Positions 7,680 through 9,306 of a DNA stretch of 9,306 nucleotides are shown here, one piece after another; position 1 is the stretch's first letter, and each line of letters begins with the position of its first letter. The position numbers and the translations under genes are program-made. The notes beneath the pieces are model-generated. The model ran no database searches and was not told the DNA's origin. It was given only the letters and a program-made list of their open reading frames with translations. This DNA comes from Victivallales bacterium (GTDB lineage Bacteria > Verrucomicrobiota > Lentisphaeria > Oligosphaerales > Oligosphaeraceae). The stretch covers positions 1 through 9,306 of the forward strand of contig JAGCTA010000264.1 of the NCBI GenBank assembly GCA_017963875.1, in the 5' to 3' direction.

Positions 7680-7756
7680 TGGTGGGCACCGCGGGACTCG
7701 AACCCACGACATCTTGGGTGTAAACCAAGTGCTCTAACCAACTGAGCTAGGTGCCC
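7680..7756 (-). tRNA. tRNA-Val (anticodon UAC), CCA encoded
   Basis: All cloverleaf parts fit on the minus strand: acceptor GGGCACC/GGTGCCC (7 bp), D-arm GCTC...GAGC, anticodon stem CTTGG/CCAAG with loop TTTACAC, a 5-base variable region, and T-arm GTGGG/CCCGC with loop TTCGAGT. The anticodon TAC (plus-strand 7720-7722) reads valine GUA codons. The discriminator is A and the CCA tail is encoded (7680-7682). It lies between the enolase-type gene and the LinD-like gene, and is transcribed away from the latter. Confidence 0.97.
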
Positions 7757-7774
7757 TTTTCGACATTTGCACAC

Positions 7775-7801
7775 TCACATCAATTTTAATTCTCAATGTG
7801 A
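7775..7801. repeat. Short inverted repeat in the divergent tRNA / LinD-like spacer
   Basis: TCACAT and ATGTGA are 6-bp inverted arms separated by 15 AT-rich bases, between the tRNA and the plus-strand gene. It could be a regulator site, but arms this short may arise by chance. Confidence 0.25.
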
Positions 7802-7808
7802 TGCTATT

Positions 7809-7836
7809 AATATAACCCGTACTCTACAAATCGCAA
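7809..7836 (-). promoter_or_regulatory. Possible promoter of tRNA-Val
   Basis: On the minus strand, TTGCGA (7836-7831) and TATATT (7814-7809) are spaced by 16 bases, a reasonable sigma-70-type arrangement, and would start a transcript about 45-50 bases before the tRNA. I saw no equally good promoter on the plus strand for the LinD-like gene. Confidence 0.35.
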
Positions 7837-7860
7837 ACCTTCGGCTTTTTTACCATCAAG

Positions 7861-7945
7861 CAATCGCCTCCGATGCACGACAACTCACCTCCGCCGCTAC
7901 AAGCCAACTCACATCCGATGCAAGCCTCCAATCGTCCGATACACA
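7861..7945 (+). repeat. Degenerate repeat of about 20 bases in the leader of the LinD-like gene
   Basis: Four imperfect units run in tandem: CAATCGCCTCCGATGCACGA, then one beginning CAACTCACCTCCG, then one beginning CAACTCACATCCGATGCAAG, then CAATCGTCCGATACACA. The shared core is CAAYC...TCCGATGCA. If read as protein, the stretch is a low-complexity Pro/His/Asn segment unlike a signal peptide, which favours a non-coding leader. Confidence 0.45.
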
Positions 7946-7986
7946 TTAACCGACATTTCACACTTCATACAGACATGCAATCAAAC

Positions 7987-9237
7987 ATGAAAAAAACTTT
8001 CGGCATTTCCTGCGTCCAGTTGCTGGTCATTGCTGCAATTTGTTTCGTTCAAAACATCTGCTGTGAGCCAATACCGCCCGTAAAAGAGGTCAAGTCCGCC
8101 TCCCCTGCCCGTTCTGCCAAACCACTGTGCGAAGACGAAAAAGCGGCGCTTCGCTGGCTCGACCATGTGACAGGCACGCTTTCCAAGGAGGAGGAAAAAG
8201 AATGGTGGAACATCGGCGGACGGCAGTTCGGTCTATTCTCCACACGATACAACGTCGCTTTCGCTGGCTACGCGGCTGCAGCCATTGGAATGCGCGGAAA
8301 CCAAAAGGAACGCGAAACCGCTGGACGCATCATAGACAACTGCATCAAACGCATCCTGCGGCGCGATGCATGGGCCTATTCGCAGGCGTCAAGCTATTGG
8401 GGCAAAAAGCCTTGGGCACCAGATCCGTGCTATCGCGAAAACGTCATGTACACGGGCCATCTACTGCAACTTCTGGCACTCTACGAGACATTCACTGGCG
8501 ACACGAAATATTGGACAAAAGGCTTCGATTTCGTATGGAGCAAAGACAAAATCGTCCATTACGATGTCCAGAAACTCATTGACGTGACGGTCGAGCAGAT
8601 GCGCGAGGCACCGTCCGGCGGCCTGACATGCGAGCCTGGCCTCATCTTCTTCCCCTGCAACAATCATCCGCACTATGCGCTGAAACTCTTCGCAAAACTC
8701 GGTCATGGCGACTGGTCGCAGGAGGCGCGGCGATGGGAGAAATGGGCTGTGCCGCACTTCTCGAAGCCAATGCTCGGCGGCGGAATGCTCTGCCTCGTCT
8801 ACCATGCAAAAACAGGCATTTTCTACCCTCGCGGCATTCCAGGACTGGACGCATGGTCGCTGCTCTGGTATGAACCGTGGGCAGGAAACAGAAAAGACGC
8901 CATCGACCTCTGGCGAAAGGCAGCCACAATGCTTGACTGGACGCAGTTCTCCGAACCGAACGACATCCTTGAGGGCGAAGAGAATCCCTGCACACCGTCG
9001 CAGGTTCCCGCGTCGGTCACAGCCGCGTTCCTCGCAGCCGCCGCACGCGCCTGCGACGACGTCAAGACCGCGAAGCGGCTGGAAAAGGCGCTCGACGCAA
9101 AATATCTGCGCCGCGAACGCGGGTTCTACTGGCTCGACCTCGACAGACAGTGGCGCATCGGCGCGAGCGCAAAACGCATCATCGCACTTGCAGAGGCCAA
9201 TGGCTCCAGTTTCCGCGTACTCGCGCGGAAGAAATAG
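7987..9237 (+). CDS. Exported linalool dehydratase/isomerase (LinD)-like protein
   Basis: A 416-residue protein from the ATG at 7987. The frame is open back to an ATG at 7873, but 7987 is chosen because it opens a signal peptide (MKK, then the hydrophobic stretch to about residue 22, cleavage near residues 24-27). No clear Shine-Dalgarno precedes any candidate start. The body fits the LinD domain, an (alpha/alpha)6 barrel: STRYNVAFAGYAAAAIGM (85-102), ENVMYTGHLLQLLALYETFTGD (151-172) and CEPGLIFFPCNN (215-226). Cys215 and Cys224 are nine apart, like LinD Cys171/Cys180, and Met154/His158 are four apart, like LinD Met125/His129. LinD of Castellaniella hydrates myrcene to linalool and isomerises linalool to geraniol in the periplasm. 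The substrate here is unknown and need not be a terpene. The closing LAEANGSSFRVLA looks like a normal C-terminus. It is divergent from the tRNA and apparently a separate unit from the glycan genes. Confidence 0.85.
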   Translation: MKKTFGISCVQLLVIAAICFVQNICCEPIPPVKEVKSASPARSAKPLCEDEKAALRWLDHVTGTLSKEEEKEWWNIGGRQFGLFSTRYNVAFAGYAAAAIGMRGNQKERETAGRIIDNCIKRILRRDAWAYSQASSYWGKKPWAPDPCYRENVMYTGHLLQLLALYETFTGDTKYWTKGFDFVWSKDKIVHYDVQKLIDVTVEQMREAPSGGLTCEPGLIFFPCNNHPHYALKLFAKLGHGDWSQEARRWEKWAVPHFSKPMLGGGMLCLVYHAKTGIFYPRGIPGLDAWSLLWYEPWAGNRKDAIDLWRKAATMLDWTQFSEPNDILEGEENPCTPSQVPASVTAAFLAAAARACDDVKTAKRLEKALDAKYLRRERGFYWLDLDRQWRIGASAKRIIALAEANGSSFRVLARKK

Positions 9238-9243
9238 TCAGTC

Positions 9244-9306
9244 ATGGTGACGCGCACCGACGGCAAGACGACCGTTTCACCTCACGACGCCGAAGGAATT
9301 GACCAG
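9244..9306 (+). CDS. Possible start of a further gene, cut by the window edge
   Basis: From an ATG 6 bases after the previous stop, 21 codons (MVTRTDGKTTVSPHDAEGID...) are open to the end of the window, in the same frame as the LinD-like gene. No Shine-Dalgarno site or recognisable domain is visible, and an open stretch this short is weak evidence. Confidence 0.2.
   Translation, partial: MVTRTDGKTTVSPHDAEGIDQ

Noticed and set aside
7539..7774. Open frames on both strands over the tRNA, including a peptide with WWAPRDSNPRHLGCKPSALTN
   Set aside because: These are translations of the tRNA gene and its antisense, a well-known annotation artefact.
7342..7945. CRISPR-like array
   Set aside because: The repeats are 11-13 bp or degenerate 20-mers in direct tandem, without regular unique spacers or cas genes.

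Overview
The window looks like a piece of a bacterial chromosome of moderately high GC content, most likely from the Planctomycetes-Verrucomicrobia-Lentisphaerae (PVC) group. That guess rests on gene style only: a LamG domain fused to a glycosidase-like barrel, a large DUF6259-type protein, a long enolase-superfamily protein and weak or absent Shine-Dalgarno sites at several starts. No taxonomic marker is present.

Layout. Positions 1-5984 hold three plus-strand genes separated by 41 and 73 bp, probably one transcription unit. The first is a 5'-truncated LamG plus glycosidase-like protein, open from the window's left edge. The second is a DUF6259-like putative glycosidase. The third is a zinc-less medium-chain dehydrogenase/reductase (MDR). 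A hairpin at 5988-6009 separates them from a convergent minus-strand enolase-superfamily gene (7332-6044). That gene carries all the catalytic residues but is split by a one-base frameshift. Positions 7333-7679 are non-coding and AT-richer, with a perfect 24-bp palindrome and further copies of its half-site. A minus-strand tRNA-Val(UAC) with encoded CCA follows at 7680-7756. On the other side of the tRNA, a plus-strand gene encodes an exported protein resembling linalool dehydratase/isomerase (LinD), including the Cys-x8-Cys pair. The last 63 bases may be the start of another gene.

Working together. The two glycosidase-like proteins, the dehydrogenase and the enolase-superfamily protein fit a pathway that releases a sugar unit from a glycan or glycoside and then oxidises and dehydrates or epimerises it. 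No substrate can be read from the sequence. The LinD-like gene lies beyond the tRNA and is probably a separate unit; its role is unknown. The most notable items are the LinD-like protein with its active-site cysteines, the broken enolase gene, and the palindrome/half-site array upstream of that gene.
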